Assembly: GCA_910588875.1 (NCBI GenBank)
Contig: CAJURT010000032.1
Coordinates: 1-43,462, forward strand
Source of the DNA: an uncultured Lachnospiraceae bacterium
GTDB lineage: Bacteria; Bacillota; Clostridia; Lachnospirales; Lachnospiraceae
Direction of reading: 5' to 3'
Length of the DNA stretch: 43,462 bases
Below, one piece after another: positions 15,138 to 24,874 of this stretch. The notes beneath the pieces were generated by a model. It was not told the DNA's origin and searched no databases. It was given only the letters and a program-made list of their open reading frames with translations. The translations under genes and the position numbers were made by a program. Within the stretch, counting starts at the first letter, position 1. Every line of letters starts with the position of its first letter.

Positions 15138-16358
15138 ATGGCAGGTATTTATTCGGTTTCACAGGTGAATTCTTATATTAAGAATATGTTTGCCCAGGAT
15201 TTTGCCCTCAGCCGGATTACGGTCAGGGGGGAGGTATCCAACTGCAAGTACCACGGTTCAGGGCATATTTATTTTACGCTGAAGGACAAGGGCGGTACCC
15301 TGGGGGCAGTGATGTTTGCCGGGCAGCGCCGGACGGGGCTGCACTTCCAGCTGCAGGAGGGGCAGCAGGTTGTGGTGTCCGGGGCCGTGGATGTCTATGA
15401 GCGGGACGGCAGGTATCAGCTCTATGCAAAGAAGATCGAGCCGGACGGGCTGGGCGGGCTGTTTGAGCGTTTTCTCCGGCTGCGCAGCGAATTGGAAGAG
15501 ATGGGGATGTTTTCACCGGAATATAAGCAGCCAATCCCCAAATATGCCATGAAGGTGGGAGTGGTGACAGCGCCCACCGGGGCGGCTATCCGGGATATCA
15601 TGAATATCACGTCCCGGAGGAACCCTTATGTACAGCTGGTCCTTTATCCGGCTTTGGTACAGGGCAGCGGGGCGGCGGAGAGTATTGCGGCGGGGATCCA
15701 TGCCCTTGACGGGCTGGGGCTGGACGTGCTGATCGTCGGCCGCGGAGGCGGTTCCATCGAGGATCTGTGGGCTTTTAATGAGGAAACCGTGGCCCGGGCG
15801 ATCTTCGAATGCCATACGCCGGTGATTTCGGCAGTGGGGCATGAGACAGATGTGACGATTGCGGATTATGTGGCTGATTTGCGGGCGCCGACACCGTCGG
15901 CCGCGGCAGAACTGGCAGTGTTTGATTACCGCCAGTTTGAGGATCAGCGCCTGCTGTATGAGAGGAATCTTGTCCGGGCCATGGGCAGGAGGATGGAGCG
16001 GCTGCGTTACCGGATGGAACAATGCCGGCTGCGGCTGCGTATTCATGACCCGGAGAGGCAGATTCGGGAGAAGAGGCAGCAGCTTCTGAATAGGGAGGAG
16101 CGCCTGGGCCAGGTGATGGAACAGCGCATCCAGGCAGCGAAGCACAGGCTGGCCCTGGCGGGAGGTAGGCTTCACGGCCTGTCACCCCTTGCAAAGATCA
16201 GCGGCGGGTTTGGCTTTGTGGCGGACGGGAGCGGGAAGCGGTTAGAGAGCGTACACGATGTGCAGGCAGGGGAGGAGATCACGGTGCGGATCTCGGACGG
16301 AAAGCTGACGGCACAGGTGACTGGCATAGAGGAGGCGGAGGCTGTCCGGGATATCTGA
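15138..16358 (+). CDS. xseA: exodeoxyribonuclease VII large subunit
   Basis: Catalytic subunit (406 aa) of the single-strand-specific exonuclease VII. Residues about 1-100 are the OB-fold DNA-binding domain (YSVSQVNSYIKNMF, GEVSNCKYHGSGHIYFTLKD). The catalytic domain follows with VGVVTAPTGAAIRDI, the GRGGGSIEDLWAFNEE loop and SAVGHETDVTIADYVADLRAPTPSAAAEL, then a coiled-coil region that binds XseB. It starts 1 nt past the nusB stop with only a weak ribosome site, so translation is probably coupled. Confidence 0.97.
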   Translation: MAGIYSVSQVNSYIKNMFAQDFALSRITVRGEVSNCKYHGSGHIYFTLKDKGGTLGAVMFAGQRRTGLHFQLQEGQQVVVSGAVDVYERDGRYQLYAKKIEPDGLGGLFERFLRLRSELEEMGMFSPEYKQPIPKYAMKVGVVTAPTGAAIRDIMNITSRRNPYVQLVLYPALVQGSGAAESIAAGIHALDGLGLDVLIVGRGGGSIEDLWAFNEETVARAIFECHTPVISAVGHETDVTIADYVADLRAPTPSAAAELAVFDYRQFEDQRLLYERNLVRAMGRRMERLRYRMEQCRLRLRIHDPERQIREKRQQLLNREERLGQVMEQRIQAAKHRLALAGGRLHGLSPLAKISGGFGFVADGSGKRLESVHDVQAGEEITVRISDGKLTAQVTGIEEAEAVRDI

Positions 16359-16361
16359 ATG

Positions 16362-16395
16362 GCTGCCGTTTTGGGGGCGGCCGGGGAACGGCGGC
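16362..16395 (+). other. intra-operon hairpin between xseA and xseB
   Basis: A 9-bp stem (16362-16370 with 16387-16395, one G-U) around a G-rich 16-nt loop lies in the 62-nt gap. It may affect mRNA stability or the ratio of the two exonuclease subunits. No U-tract. Confidence 0.3.
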
Positions 16396-16420
16396 AAACC
16401 CCAGGGAAGGAGGGCCGGAT

Positions 16421-16624
16421 ATGGAAAATTCAATAGAACAGACTTTTGCGCAGCTGGATCAGATCCTGGAGAAGCTGGAGGCAAAGGACACCTCGCTGGA
16501 GGAGTCTTTTTCTTGCTATGAGGAAGGGATGAAACTGGTCCGCTTATGCAGTGAAAAGATTGACAAGGTAGAAAAGCAGATGATTGTGCTCCAGGGAGGT
16601 GGACAGGCAGATGAGGAGTGCTAA
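16421..16624 (+). CDS. xseB: exodeoxyribonuclease VII small subunit
   Basis: Small helical partner (67 aa) that binds the XseA coiled coil. Family pattern: SIEQTFAQLDQILEKLEAKDTSLEESFSCYEEGMKLVRLC, then a short tail. AAGGAGGG precedes the ATG. Its last 14 nt overlap the start of ispA. Confidence 0.95.
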   Translation: MENSIEQTFAQLDQILEKLEAKDTSLEESFSCYEEGMKLVRLCSEKIDKVEKQMIVLQGGGQADEEC

Positions 16625-17516
16625 GGAGGCAGGGCTGAGGGAACTGCTCGGCCAGAGGACAAAAGAAGTGGAGGAAGTGGTGGAACGGTATCTTCCGGAG
16701 GAAGCCGGGCACCAGAGGATTATCTTTGAGGCCATGAATTACAGTGTGCGTGCCGGGGGCAAGCGCCTGCGGCCGATGCTGATGCAGGAGACATACCGGC
16801 TCTTTGGCGGCAGCGGACAGGAGATTGAGCCGTTTATGGCTGCTATCGAGATGATCCACACCTCCTCCCTGATCCACGATGACTTACCTTGCATGGACAA
16901 CGATGAACTGCGCCGGGGCAAGCCCACGACCTGGGTGAAATATGGCTATGACATGGCAGTGCTTGCCGGGGACGCCCTCCTGATCTATGCGGTGGAAACG
17001 GCAATTAAGGCCTGCGCCATGGCAAAGGATGTGGCGGCAGTGGCGGGGGCTGTGGGGATCCTGGCACAAAAGACAGGGATCTACGGCATGATTGGAGGGC
17101 AGGTGGTGGATGTCCAGCTGACCAACCAGCCGGTTCCCAGGGAAAAGCTGGATTTTATCTACCGTTTAAAAACAGGTGCGCTTTTGGAGGCATCGATGAT
17201 GATCGGCGCCCTGTTGGCGGGAGCCGGTGAAAAGGAGTTAAAGCAGGTGGAAGAACTGGCCTCTCTGGTCGGCGTTGCCTTCCAGATCCAGGATGATATC
17301 CTGGATGTGACGGCTACCACAGAGCAGCTTGGCAAGCCTGTGCTCAGCGACGAGAAGAACCAGAAGACGACCTATGTGACGCTGGAGGGGATCGAGAAGG
17401 CACGCAGGGACGAGGCAAAATTCTCGGACAGGGCGATTGCCCTGCTGAAGGGGCTTCCGGGGGAGAACCCGTTTTTGGAGGAACTGATCCGGATGCTGAT
17501 TACTAGAGAAAAATAA
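16611..17516 (+). CDS. ispA: polyprenyl (farnesyl) diphosphate synthase
   Basis: Short-chain trans-prenyltransferase of 301 aa condensing IPP with DMAPP/GPP to make farnesyl diphosphate. It shows GGKRLRPML, the first Asp-rich motif DDLPCMD with Asp90, Asp91 and Asp96, and the second DDILD with Asp228, Asp229 and Asp232. The ATG at 16611 with AGGGAGG upstream gives a normal N-terminus and overlaps xseB by 14 nt. Its neighbour dxs supplies the same pathway. Product chain length (C15 rather than C10 or C20) is inferred from operon context. Confidence 0.94.
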   Translation: MRSAKEAGLRELLGQRTKEVEEVVERYLPEEAGHQRIIFEAMNYSVRAGGKRLRPMLMQETYRLFGGSGQEIEPFMAAIEMIHTSSLIHDDLPCMDNDELRRGKPTTWVKYGYDMAVLAGDALLIYAVETAIKACAMAKDVAAVAGAVGILAQKTGIYGMIGGQVVDVQLTNQPVPREKLDFIYRLKTGALLEASMMIGALLAGAGEKELKQVEELASLVGVAFQIQDDILDVTATTEQLGKPVLSDEKNQKTTYVTLEGIEKARRDEAKFSDRAIALLKGLPGENPFLEELIRMLITREK

Positions 17517-17523
17517 AGGGGCG

Positions 17524-19413
17524 ATGGAAATGCTGCTGGAACAGGTAAGAGGGCCGCAGGATATCAGGGATCTGAGTGCAGAACAATTAAAAGAACTGGC
17601 AGAGGAGATCCGGCATTTCCTGATTGATAAGATCAGTGTGACCGGGGGGCACCTGGCCTCCAACCTTGGCGTGGTGGAACTGACGATTGCGCTTTATCTG
17701 GCTTTCGACCTGCCTAGGGATAAGGTGATCTGGGATGTGGGCCATCAGTCCTATACCCACAAGATCCTAAGCGGACGGCGGGAGATGTTTGACGAATTGC
17801 GCCAATATGGAGGGATAAGCGGTTTTCCCAAGAGGAAGGAGAGCCCTTATGATGCTTTTGACACAGGCCATAGTTCGACTTCGGTTTCTGCCGGCCTGGG
17901 GATGGCCCAGGGGCGGGATCTTCTGGGGGAGGATTATTCGGTGGTGTCCGTAATCGGGGACGGCGCCCTGACCGGCGGCATGGCCTACGAGGCGCTGAAC
18001 AATGCGGCTCGGATGAAGAAGAATTTTATCATTGTGCTGAATGACAATAACATGTCCATCTCAGAGAACGTGGGCGGCATGTCAAAATACCTAAACGGGA
18101 TCCGCTCCGGGGAGGGCTATAACCGTCTGAAGAAGGATGTGACGGCAGCCCTGATGCGGATTCCGGTGCTGGGGGAAAGCCTGGTGGACAAGATCAGCCG
18201 TACCAAGAACAGCATCAAGCAGCTGGTGATCCCGGGAATGCTGTTTGAAAATATGGGGATCACCTATTTGGGCCCGGTGGACGGGCATAATGTCCGGGCC
18301 ATGGTCAAGGTCTTTAAAGAGGCAAAGAAGATGGACCATGCGGTGCTGATCCACGTGAATACGAAAAAGGGGAAGGGTTATGTGCCTGCTGAGAAGAACC
18401 CCTCCCGCTTCCATGGGGTGGAGCCCTTTGACCCGGAAACCGGAAAGCCCCTGAAAAAGAAGACCTATCCCGGCTATACGGATGTGTTCTCCAAAGAACT
18501 GTGCCGTTTGGCCCGGAAAAACCCGCAGGTGGTGGCCATCACGGCCGCCATGCCGGACGGTACGGGGCTGAAGGCATTTGCCATGGAGTATCCGGAACGT
18601 TTCTTTGATGTGGGGATTGCGGAACAGCATGCGGTGACCTCGGCGGCAGGGATGGCGGCAGCAGGGCTTAAGCCGGTGGTGGCCGTGTATTCCTCCTTCC
18701 TCCAAAGAGGGTTTGACCAGATTCTCCATGATGTATGTATCCAGAACCTGCCGGTGGTGTTTGCCCTGGACCGGGCCGGGCTGGTGGGCAGCGACGGGGA
18801 GACACATCAGGGGATTTTTGATTTGTCCTATCTCACCGCCATACCGAATATGTGCGTGATGGCGCCAAAGAACCTGTGGGAACTGCGCAGGGAACTGGAG
18901 TTTGCGGTAGAACGCTACAATGGGCCCGTTGCCATCCGTTATCCCCGGGGGCAGGCGTACCGGGGGCTTAAGGAATTTGATTCCCCGGTGGAGTTGGGAA
19001 AAGGGGAGATTCTTTTTGGGGGCAGGGAGATTGCCTTGCTGGCTGTAGGCAGCATGGTCAGCACGGCAGAACATGTGCGGGACAAGCTGAGGGAAGAGGG
19101 AGTGGAGTGCACGCTGGCCAACGGAAGGTTCATCAAACCGCTGGATGAAGGGCTGGTGGAACTGCTGGCCCGGACACATGAACTGATTGTCACCCTGGAG
19201 GAAAATGTGCTGCAGGGCGGGTTTGGCCTGCAGGTGACGGCGGTTGTCCATCGGTGTGTGCCCCAGGTGAAGGTACTCAATATTGCCCTTCCGGATGCTT
19301 ATGTGGAGCATGGGAACGTTTCTGTGCTGCGGGAGAGCCTGGGGATTGACAGTGATTCCGTCATAAAAGCCATGAGGGAGTTTTGGCCGGAGAAGCTGGG
19401 AGGGATGGTATGA
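17524..19413 (+). CDS. dxs: 1-deoxy-D-xylulose-5-phosphate synthase
   Basis: Thiamine-diphosphate enzyme joining pyruvate and glyceraldehyde-3-P, the first step of the MEP isoprenoid pathway. The 629-aa chain has GHQSYTHKIL, the ThDP/Mg motif GDGALTGG from Gly145 to the NNMSIS segment, FDVGIAEQHAVT with the catalytic Glu367, and the transketolase C-terminal domain. AAAGGGG precedes the ATG 7 nt after ispA. Its 3' end shares ATGA with tlyA. Confidence 0.97.
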   Translation: MEMLLEQVRGPQDIRDLSAEQLKELAEEIRHFLIDKISVTGGHLASNLGVVELTIALYLAFDLPRDKVIWDVGHQSYTHKILSGRREMFDELRQYGGISGFPKRKESPYDAFDTGHSSTSVSAGLGMAQGRDLLGEDYSVVSVIGDGALTGGMAYEALNNAARMKKNFIIVLNDNNMSISENVGGMSKYLNGIRSGEGYNRLKKDVTAALMRIPVLGESLVDKISRTKNSIKQLVIPGMLFENMGITYLGPVDGHNVRAMVKVFKEAKKMDHAVLIHVNTKKGKGYVPAEKNPSRFHGVEPFDPETGKPLKKKTYPGYTDVFSKELCRLARKNPQVVAITAAMPDGTGLKAFAMEYPERFFDVGIAEQHAVTSAAGMAAAGLKPVVAVYSSFLQRGFDQILHDVCIQNLPVVFALDRAGLVGSDGETHQGIFDLSYLTAIPNMCVMAPKNLWELRRELEFAVERYNGPVAIRYPRGQAYRGLKEFDSPVELGKGEILFGGREIALLAVGSMVSTAEHVRDKLREEGVECTLANGRFIKPLDEGLVELLARTHELIVTLEENVLQGGFGLQVTAVVHRCVPQVKVLNIALPDAYVEHGNVSVLRESLGIDSDSVIKAMREFWPEKLGGMV

Positions 19414-20255
19414 AAGAACAAAAGGAACGCCTTGATATGCTCCTGGTGAACCAGAACCTGGCCCCGTCGCGGGAAAAGGCCAAGGCCATTATTATGTCAG
19501 GGATTGTCTATGTGAATGGGCAGAAGGAGGACAAGCCGGGATCTGTTTTCGGCACGGCGGCAGTGGTGGAGGTCCGGGGAAGCACACTGAAATATGTGAG
19601 CCGCGGCGGCCTTAAGCTGGAGAAGGCAATGGAATGCTTTGACGTGTCCCTGGAAGGAAAGCTATGCATGGATGTAGGCGCTTCCACCGGCGGCTTTACG
19701 GACTGCATGCTGCAGAACGGCGCCAGGAAGGTTTATGCGGTGGACGTGGGGCACGGCCAGCTGGACTGGAAGCTGCGCAATGACGGGCGGGTGGTCTGTA
19801 TGGAGAGGACCAACATCCGCTATGTGACGCCGGAGGATATCCCGGAACCCATAGATTTTTCCTCGGTGGACGTGTCCTTTATCTCCCTGACCAAGGTGCT
19901 TGGGCCGGTGCAGAGGCTCCTTGCCCCGGAGGGGCAGGTGGTGGCGCTGATTAAACCCCAGTTTGAGGCAGGCAGGGAAAAGGTGGGGAAGAAGGGGGTT
20001 GTCCGGGATAAAGCCACCCACCTGGAGGTCATTGAGAAGGTGGCCCGTTATGCCGCAAAACTGGGGTTTGCCGTCATGGCGCTGGACTATTCACCGATCA
20101 AAGGGCCGGAGGGGAACATTGAGTACCTGCTGCATCTGCAGAACCGCGGAGAGGAGCCGGAAGGGGAAATGCCAGGGCCGGCAGGGAAGGAACTATCCGT
20201 GGAAACCTGTTTGGATCCGGGACGGGTGGTGGAAGAAGCACACAGAAATCTATAG
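19410..20255 (+). CDS. tlyA: TlyA family rRNA 2'-O-methyltransferase
   Basis: A 281-aa protein with an N-terminal S4 RNA-binding domain (residues 6-65: ERLDMLLVNQNLAPSREKAK) and a FtsJ-like Rossmann methyltransferase domain whose SAM motif DVGASTGGFTD starts at Asp88. Mycobacterial TlyA methylates ribose in 16S and 23S rRNA; the hemolysin name is historical. The ATG at 19410 overlaps the dxs stop in ATGA with GGGAGGG just upstream, so coupling is likely. Its position between dxs and nadK is the usual one in Firmicutes. Confidence 0.94.
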   Translation: MKEQKERLDMLLVNQNLAPSREKAKAIIMSGIVYVNGQKEDKPGSVFGTAAVVEVRGSTLKYVSRGGLKLEKAMECFDVSLEGKLCMDVGASTGGFTDCMLQNGARKVYAVDVGHGQLDWKLRNDGRVVCMERTNIRYVTPEDIPEPIDFSSVDVSFISLTKVLGPVQRLLAPEGQVVALIKPQFEAGREKVGKKGVVRDKATHLEVIEKVARYAAKLGFAVMALDYSPIKGPEGNIEYLLHLQNRGEEPEGEMPGPAGKELSVETCLDPGRVVEEAHRNL

Positions 20256-20268
20256 ACGGGAGAAACCC

Positions 20269-21111
20269 ATGAAACATTTTTATCTGATTGTAAACCCCTC
20301 AAAAACCGGTGCGGCGGAGACGGCAGGGAAGATCACTGCCTATCTCCGGGCAAAGGGGGCAACCTGCGAGGGAAGCGCCCAGCAGAAGCGGCGGGAAGGT
20401 GCAGGCTACGGTTATACGGACCAGGGCCTGATTCCCCGGGAGACGGAATGCGTCATCACCTTGGGGGGTGACGGAACCCTGATCCAGGCAGCCAGGGATC
20501 TGGTGGATCTGCAGATCCCCATGATTGGGGTGAATATGGGCAATCTTGGCTATCTGACCCAGATCGCCCACGGGGAAGCGCTGCCGCCCATGCTGGATGC
20601 CTTGCTGGAGGGGAATTTCCGGCTGGAGAGGCGGATGATGCTGGAGGGATGCGTGCAGGGGGCGGCAGGGATTGCCCTCAATGATATCGTCCTTACCCGT
20701 AAGGACGTGATGCAGGTGCTGAAATTCCAGGTCTATGTCAACGGTGAACTTCTGACCGAATACACGGCGGACGGCATGATTGTGGCGACCCCTACCGGCT
20801 CCACGGCGTATAATCTGTCAGCAGGCGGGCCTATCGTGACCCCTGGGGCAAAGCTTTTGATGCTGACGCCGATCTGCCCCCATTCGATTAACTCACGCAG
20901 CATTATCCTTTCCCATAGGGATACGGTGGGAATCCGGGTCCTGGAGAATGCAGGGCAGAAGCAGATGGCGGTTTTCGACGGGGACCAGGTGATGGACCTT
21001 GGGGCGGGAGAGGTGCTAAAGATACAGGAATCGGACAGATATACCACTTTGGTTCAGTTAAAGGATGTGCCGTTTTTGGAGAATATCCGTGAGAAGCTGA
21101 CGCGGGTATAG
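20269..21111 (+). CDS. nadK: NAD kinase
   Basis: Phosphorylates NAD to NADP (280 aa). Recognised by the N-terminal YLIVNPSK, the catalytic LGGDGTLIQAAR with GGDGT at 66-70, the MGNLGYL segment, ADGMIVATPTGSTAYNLSAGGPIV, and the C-terminal beta region with LSHRDTV. GGGAGAA lies before the ATG, 13 nt after tlyA. The frame extends well upstream inside tlyA but that part is noncoding for this protein. Confidence 0.96.
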   Translation: MKHFYLIVNPSKTGAAETAGKITAYLRAKGATCEGSAQQKRREGAGYGYTDQGLIPRETECVITLGGDGTLIQAARDLVDLQIPMIGVNMGNLGYLTQIAHGEALPPMLDALLEGNFRLERRMMLEGCVQGAAGIALNDIVLTRKDVMQVLKFQVYVNGELLTEYTADGMIVATPTGSTAYNLSAGGPIVTPGAKLLMLTPICPHSINSRSIILSHRDTVGIRVLENAGQKQMAVFDGDQVMDLGAGEVLKIQESDRYTTLVQLKDVPFLENIREKLTRV

Positions 21112-21154
21112 GAGGCGTGCCAGGACAGGAGAATGCGGGCTTTGGGAGGGAAAA

Positions 21155-21610
21155 ATGAAGCTGGAACGACACAGTAAGATTGTGGAACTGATTGGAAAAT
21201 ATGATATTGAGACCCAGGAGGAGTTGGCGGACCGCCTGCAGGAATCAGGATTCCGGGTGACCCAGGCGACGGTTTCGCGGGATATCCGGGAATTGAAACT
21301 GACGAAGATGCAGGGGGAGAATGGGCGGCAGCGGTATGTGGTGATGCAGAACCAGGGCTCCTTCAGCGATAAGTATATCCGGATCCTGAGGGACGGGTAT
21401 TTATCCATGGACATGGCACAGAATATTCTGGTGATTAAGACCGTGTCCGGTATGGCGATGGCAGTGGCGGCAGCATTGGATGCGATCCATTTTTATGAGA
21501 TTGTGGGCTGCATTGCCGGGGATGACACAATCATGTGTGCCGTGAGGAGCGTAGATGACACCATAGTGGTCATGGATAAGATCCGCAAGATGGTGACGGA
21601 GCAAAAATAA
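21155..21610 (+). CDS. argR: arginine repressor ArgR
   Basis: Arginine-dependent transcription factor of 151 aa. The N-terminal winged helix (residues 1-65) has RHSKIVELIGKYDIETQEEL and the recognition segment TQATVSRDIRELKL; the C-terminal domain, which binds arginine and forms the hexamer, has GTV-type loop residues and GDDTIMCAV. GGGAGGG lies upstream of the ATG. Placement before recN is conserved in Firmicutes and need not mean arginine control of the operon. Confidence 0.96.
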   Translation: MKLERHSKIVELIGKYDIETQEELADRLQESGFRVTQATVSRDIRELKLTKMQGENGRQRYVVMQNQGSFSDKYIRILRDGYLSMDMAQNILVIKTVSGMAMAVAAALDAIHFYEIVGCIAGDDTIMCAVRSVDDTIVVMDKIRKMVTEQK

Positions 21611-21650
21611 AGGATAGCAGGAGTACATAGGGGGAAGAACAGGAGGAGAT

Positions 21651-23339
21651 ATGCTGTTAGAATTGCACGTGAAAAACCTGGCGCTGATCGAGCAGGCAGA
21701 TGTGGAATTTGGCGACGGCCTGAATATCCTGACCGGGGAGACCGGAGCGGGAAAGTCTGTGATTATCGGTTCGGTGAGCCTGGCATTGGGGCAGAAGGCG
21801 CCTAAGGATATAATCCGCAGCGGTGCGGATTATGCCTATGTGGAGTTGATTTTTTCCGTGGAGGAGGAGCGGAGGCGGGAACTTGGGGAACTGGAGGTAT
21901 TTCCCGACGGGGATGGGCTTTTGATCGTCACCCGCAAGATCATGCCCACCCGCAGCATCAGCAAGATTAACGATGAGACCGTGACGGTGGCGCGCCTGCG
22001 CCAGGTGACAGGGCTTCTCATGGATATCCATGGCCAGCATGAGCATCAGTCTCTGCTGCATATATCCAAACATCTGGAGATTCTGGATATTTTCGCAAAA
22101 TCCCGTACCGAATTAAAAAAAGCTGAGATTGGGGAGGCATACCGGCAGTATAAGGCGCTGCAGGCGGCCCTGGAGGAGTCAGAGGGCGACGAGGAGAGCC
22201 GGAGGCGGGAGGCAGATTTTTTGCGGTTCGAGATCAGGGAGATTGAGGATGCCGGATTAAAGGAAGGGGAGGAGGAGGAACTGACAGAGGCTTACCGGAG
22301 ATTCACGGGCAGTCAGAGGATCCTGGAGAACTTGTCTGCGGCGTATCAGATGGTGGAAAGCGACCGGGTGGGGCAGGCAATCCATCAGGTGAACGAGGTG
22401 TCCGCATATGACGGACAAATCAAAGGAATATTGGATCAGCTCTATGATGCGGAAGCGATTTTGAGCGATGTGCATCACGAGATCGGGGCCTATTTGGATA
22501 ATTTGGTTTTTGATGAGGAAGCGATGGAACAGGCCAGGCAGCGCCTGGACCAGATCCATGGGCTGCAGGCCAAGTACGGCAATACCCTGGAACGGATAGG
22601 GGAAGCCCTGGAGGAGAAAAAAAGCCGTCTGGCCAAGCTTGAAAATTTTGATGAATACCAAAAGAAAAACAAGGCAGAATATGAACAGCTGACAGCCAAG
22701 CTTGAGAAATTGTGCGGGCAATTGTCAAAGGAGCGGCAGGCGGCGGCCAGGGAACTGGCCGGGCAGGTCAAAAAAAACCTTGTGGAACTTAACTTCCTGG
22801 ATGTGGAATTTGCAATGGAATTCAGGCGGCTGAAGCATTTTACGGCACAGGGGTATGATGAGGCGGAGTTTGTGATCTCCACCAATCCGGGAGAGCCGAA
22901 GCGTTCCCTGGGGACGGTGGCCTCCGGCGGCGAACTGTCCCGGATTATGCTGGCGATCAAGACCGTGCTTGCCGAGAGCGACGAGATCCCCACCTTGATT
23001 TTTGATGAGATAGACACAGGCATCAGCGGCAGGACGGCACAGAAGGTGTCGGAGCAGCTGGCAGTGATCTCCGGGAGCCACCAGGTGATCTGCATTACCC
23101 ATCTGCCCCAGATAGCGGCCATGGCAGACTGCCATTTTGAGATTGCCAAATCTGCGGGAAAAGGAAGGACCACGACCCGGATCCATAAACTGGATGATAA
23201 GGAGATGGTGGAGGAACTTGCACGGCTTTTAGGAGGTGCACAGATTACGGATGCGGTGCGGCAGAATGCCAGGGAGATGAAAGCGCTGGCCGGGGAGAAA
23301 AGAGGGGGATGGAATAAAAACAAAAAAATGACAGTGTGA
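21651..23339 (+). CDS. recN: DNA repair protein RecN
   Basis: SMC-like ATPase of 562 aa acting at DNA double-strand breaks. The N-terminal ATPase half has Walker A GETGAGKS at 29-36; a coiled coil occupies about residues 150-390; the C-terminal half has the ABC signature ASGGELSR, Walker B LIFDEIDTG with Asp452, and ITHLPQIAAMAD. A GGAGGAGAT site precedes the ATG. It is the last gene of the operon that began at nusB and is followed by a clean intrinsic terminator. Confidence 0.97.
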   Translation: MLLELHVKNLALIEQADVEFGDGLNILTGETGAGKSVIIGSVSLALGQKAPKDIIRSGADYAYVELIFSVEEERRRELGELEVFPDGDGLLIVTRKIMPTRSISKINDETVTVARLRQVTGLLMDIHGQHEHQSLLHISKHLEILDIFAKSRTELKKAEIGEAYRQYKALQAALEESEGDEESRRREADFLRFEIREIEDAGLKEGEEEELTEAYRRFTGSQRILENLSAAYQMVESDRVGQAIHQVNEVSAYDGQIKGILDQLYDAEAILSDVHHEIGAYLDNLVFDEEAMEQARQRLDQIHGLQAKYGNTLERIGEALEEKKSRLAKLENFDEYQKKNKAEYEQLTAKLEKLCGQLSKERQAAARELAGQVKKNLVELNFLDVEFAMEFRRLKHFTAQGYDEAEFVISTNPGEPKRSLGTVASGGELSRIMLAIKTVLAESDEIPTLIFDEIDTGISGRTAQKVSEQLAVISGSHQVICITHLPQIAAMADCHFEIAKSAGKGRTTTRIHKLDDKEMVEELARLLGGAQITDAVRQNAREMKALAGEKRGGWNKNKKMTV

Positions 23340-23364
23340 AATCCGTATTTTCTCACATACTAGG

Positions 23365-23390
23365 AAGGAGCCAAATGGCTCCTTTTTGTT
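23365..23390 (+). terminator. intrinsic terminator after recN
   Basis: AAGGAGCC (23365-23372) pairs with GGCTCCTT (23377-23384), loop AAAT, followed by TTTGTT. It closes the nusB-recN operon. Confidence 0.9.
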
Positions 23391-23466
23391 ACGGTACATG
23401 GGCAACATGGAAAGCGAGACGTTTCAGGGGATGTGGCAGTCTTCCTGAAAAGAGGAGGTATGTGAG

Positions 23467-24756
23467 ATGGAAGGAAGGAAAAGGAAGAAAAATCTGTTCC
23501 GCCGGTGTCTGATATGGACGTTCTGGCTTGGTTTGCTGTTTACAGCGGGATTTACCTGGTTTTATGTGGAGCGGAGGATCCCGGACCATTTGAGCGTGGT
23601 GGTGGATGAGAAGGAGGAGTTTGACTTTGCGTTGCCCTTTCAGGTGACTCTCCAAAGCGAGAGTGAGGAGGTGGTGCTGGGAAACCAGTCGAATATCCCT
23701 TCCGGTGAGATCCGGCTGAAGGTGGATGAGCCCTTCTCCCTCTATGCCAGGAACCAGGGGAGTTACCGGCTGGGACTTAACCTGTTTGGCAGGTTCCGGT
23801 TTAAGGAGATCCGGCTGGATGTGGTGGACACCCATTATGCGGTTCCCTGTGGGGTGCCGGTGGGCATTTACCTGCGTTCAAGCGGCATAATGGTAATCGG
23901 GACCGGGCGGATCCGCTGTCAGAGCGGGGAGGAGAAGGAGCCGGCCTACGGCATTTTGCAGTCCGGGGATTATATAGAGGCCATCAACGGGGAGCCGCTG
24001 CGGGATAAGGAGGCGCTGATCAGCAACCTAAATCATAATGGAAGCCAGGAGGTGGTCCTTAAGGTGCGCAGGGATGGGGAAGAACTGGAAATCCACATGA
24101 ACCCGGTGCAGGCCATGGACGGCAACTACAAGCTGGGGGCGTGGGTCCGGGATGATACCCAGGGGATCGGGACGCTGACCTATGTGGATACCAACGGGAA
24201 TTTCGGGGCTTTGGGCCATGGGATCAGCGACAGCGACACCGGTGAGGTGGTGGAGATTGACGAGGGGGCATTGTATGAGACGGAGATCATGGGGATTGAG
24301 AAGGGAAGCGCCGGCAATCCCGGGGTGATGGCAGGGGTGATCTATTATGGCCCCGGATCACGGCTGGGGGAGATTGAGGCAAACACCCAGGTGGGGATAT
24401 TCGGGAAGGTCAATGAAAAGCTGCAGAAATCCCTGCCCGGGGAAGCGATGGAGATCGGTTACCGGCAGAATGTAAAAAAAGGGCAGGCATGGATCCGCAG
24501 CAATGTGTCAGGGGAACTGCGGGATTACGAGATTGAAATCCAGAAGGTGGACTATAATCCCATCCAGGAGAATAAAAGCCTGGTGATCCGGGTGGTGGAT
24601 GAGGAACTTTTGCGGCTGACAGGGGGGATTGTCCAGGGCATGAGCGGAAGCCCGATTATTCAGGACGGAAAGCTGGTAGGGGCGGTGACCCATGTGTTCG
24701 TACAGGATTCCACCAGGGGATATGGGATATTTATTGAGGACATGGTCCGGCACTGA
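23467..24756 (+). CDS. spoIVB: SpoIVB peptidase
   Basis: Sporulation serine peptidase made in the forespore, secreted into the intermembrane space, where it triggers pro-sigma-K processing by cutting SpoIVFA. The 429-aa protein has one N-terminal membrane anchor (about residues 12-32), a PDZ domain (about 125-205, with AYGILQSGDYIEAINGEPL), and a chymotrypsin-like S55 domain with His251 in LGHGIS and the Ser motif GMSGSP at about 392-397. GAGGAGGT precedes the ATG. Bacillus and most clostridia have spo0A next; here a ROK kinase follows instead. No clear sigma-F/G promoter could be read upstream. Confidence 0.95.
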   Translation: MEGRKRKKNLFRRCLIWTFWLGLLFTAGFTWFYVERRIPDHLSVVVDEKEEFDFALPFQVTLQSESEEVVLGNQSNIPSGEIRLKVDEPFSLYARNQGSYRLGLNLFGRFRFKEIRLDVVDTHYAVPCGVPVGIYLRSSGIMVIGTGRIRCQSGEEKEPAYGILQSGDYIEAINGEPLRDKEALISNLNHNGSQEVVLKVRRDGEELEIHMNPVQAMDGNYKLGAWVRDDTQGIGTLTYVDTNGNFGALGHGISDSDTGEVVEIDEGALYETEIMGIEKGSAGNPGVMAGVIYYGPGSRLGEIEANTQVGIFGKVNEKLQKSLPGEAMEIGYRQNVKKGQAWIRSNVSGELRDYEIEIQKVDYNPIQENKSLVIRVVDEELLRLTGGIVQGMSGSPIIQDGKLVGAVTHVFVQDSTRGYGIFIEDMVRH

Positions 24757-24874
24757 AGCAGGAAACTTTTTAATACTAAATTGCCGCAATATGGTTTCCT
24801 TATATCCCTATTTGTGGTATTCTTAACAAGAAAAGAACGGATAGCGGATCATGCTGAAAGCAAGGAGGAGGACT

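Noticed and set aside
18091..19311. Minus-strand open frame opposite dxs
   Set aside because: Antisense shadow of a conserved enzyme gene; no start signal or domain.
24761..24799. GGAAAC/GTTTCC inverted pair after spoIVB
   Set aside because: A 6-bp AT-containing stem with a loop of about 27 nt is too weak to call a terminator.
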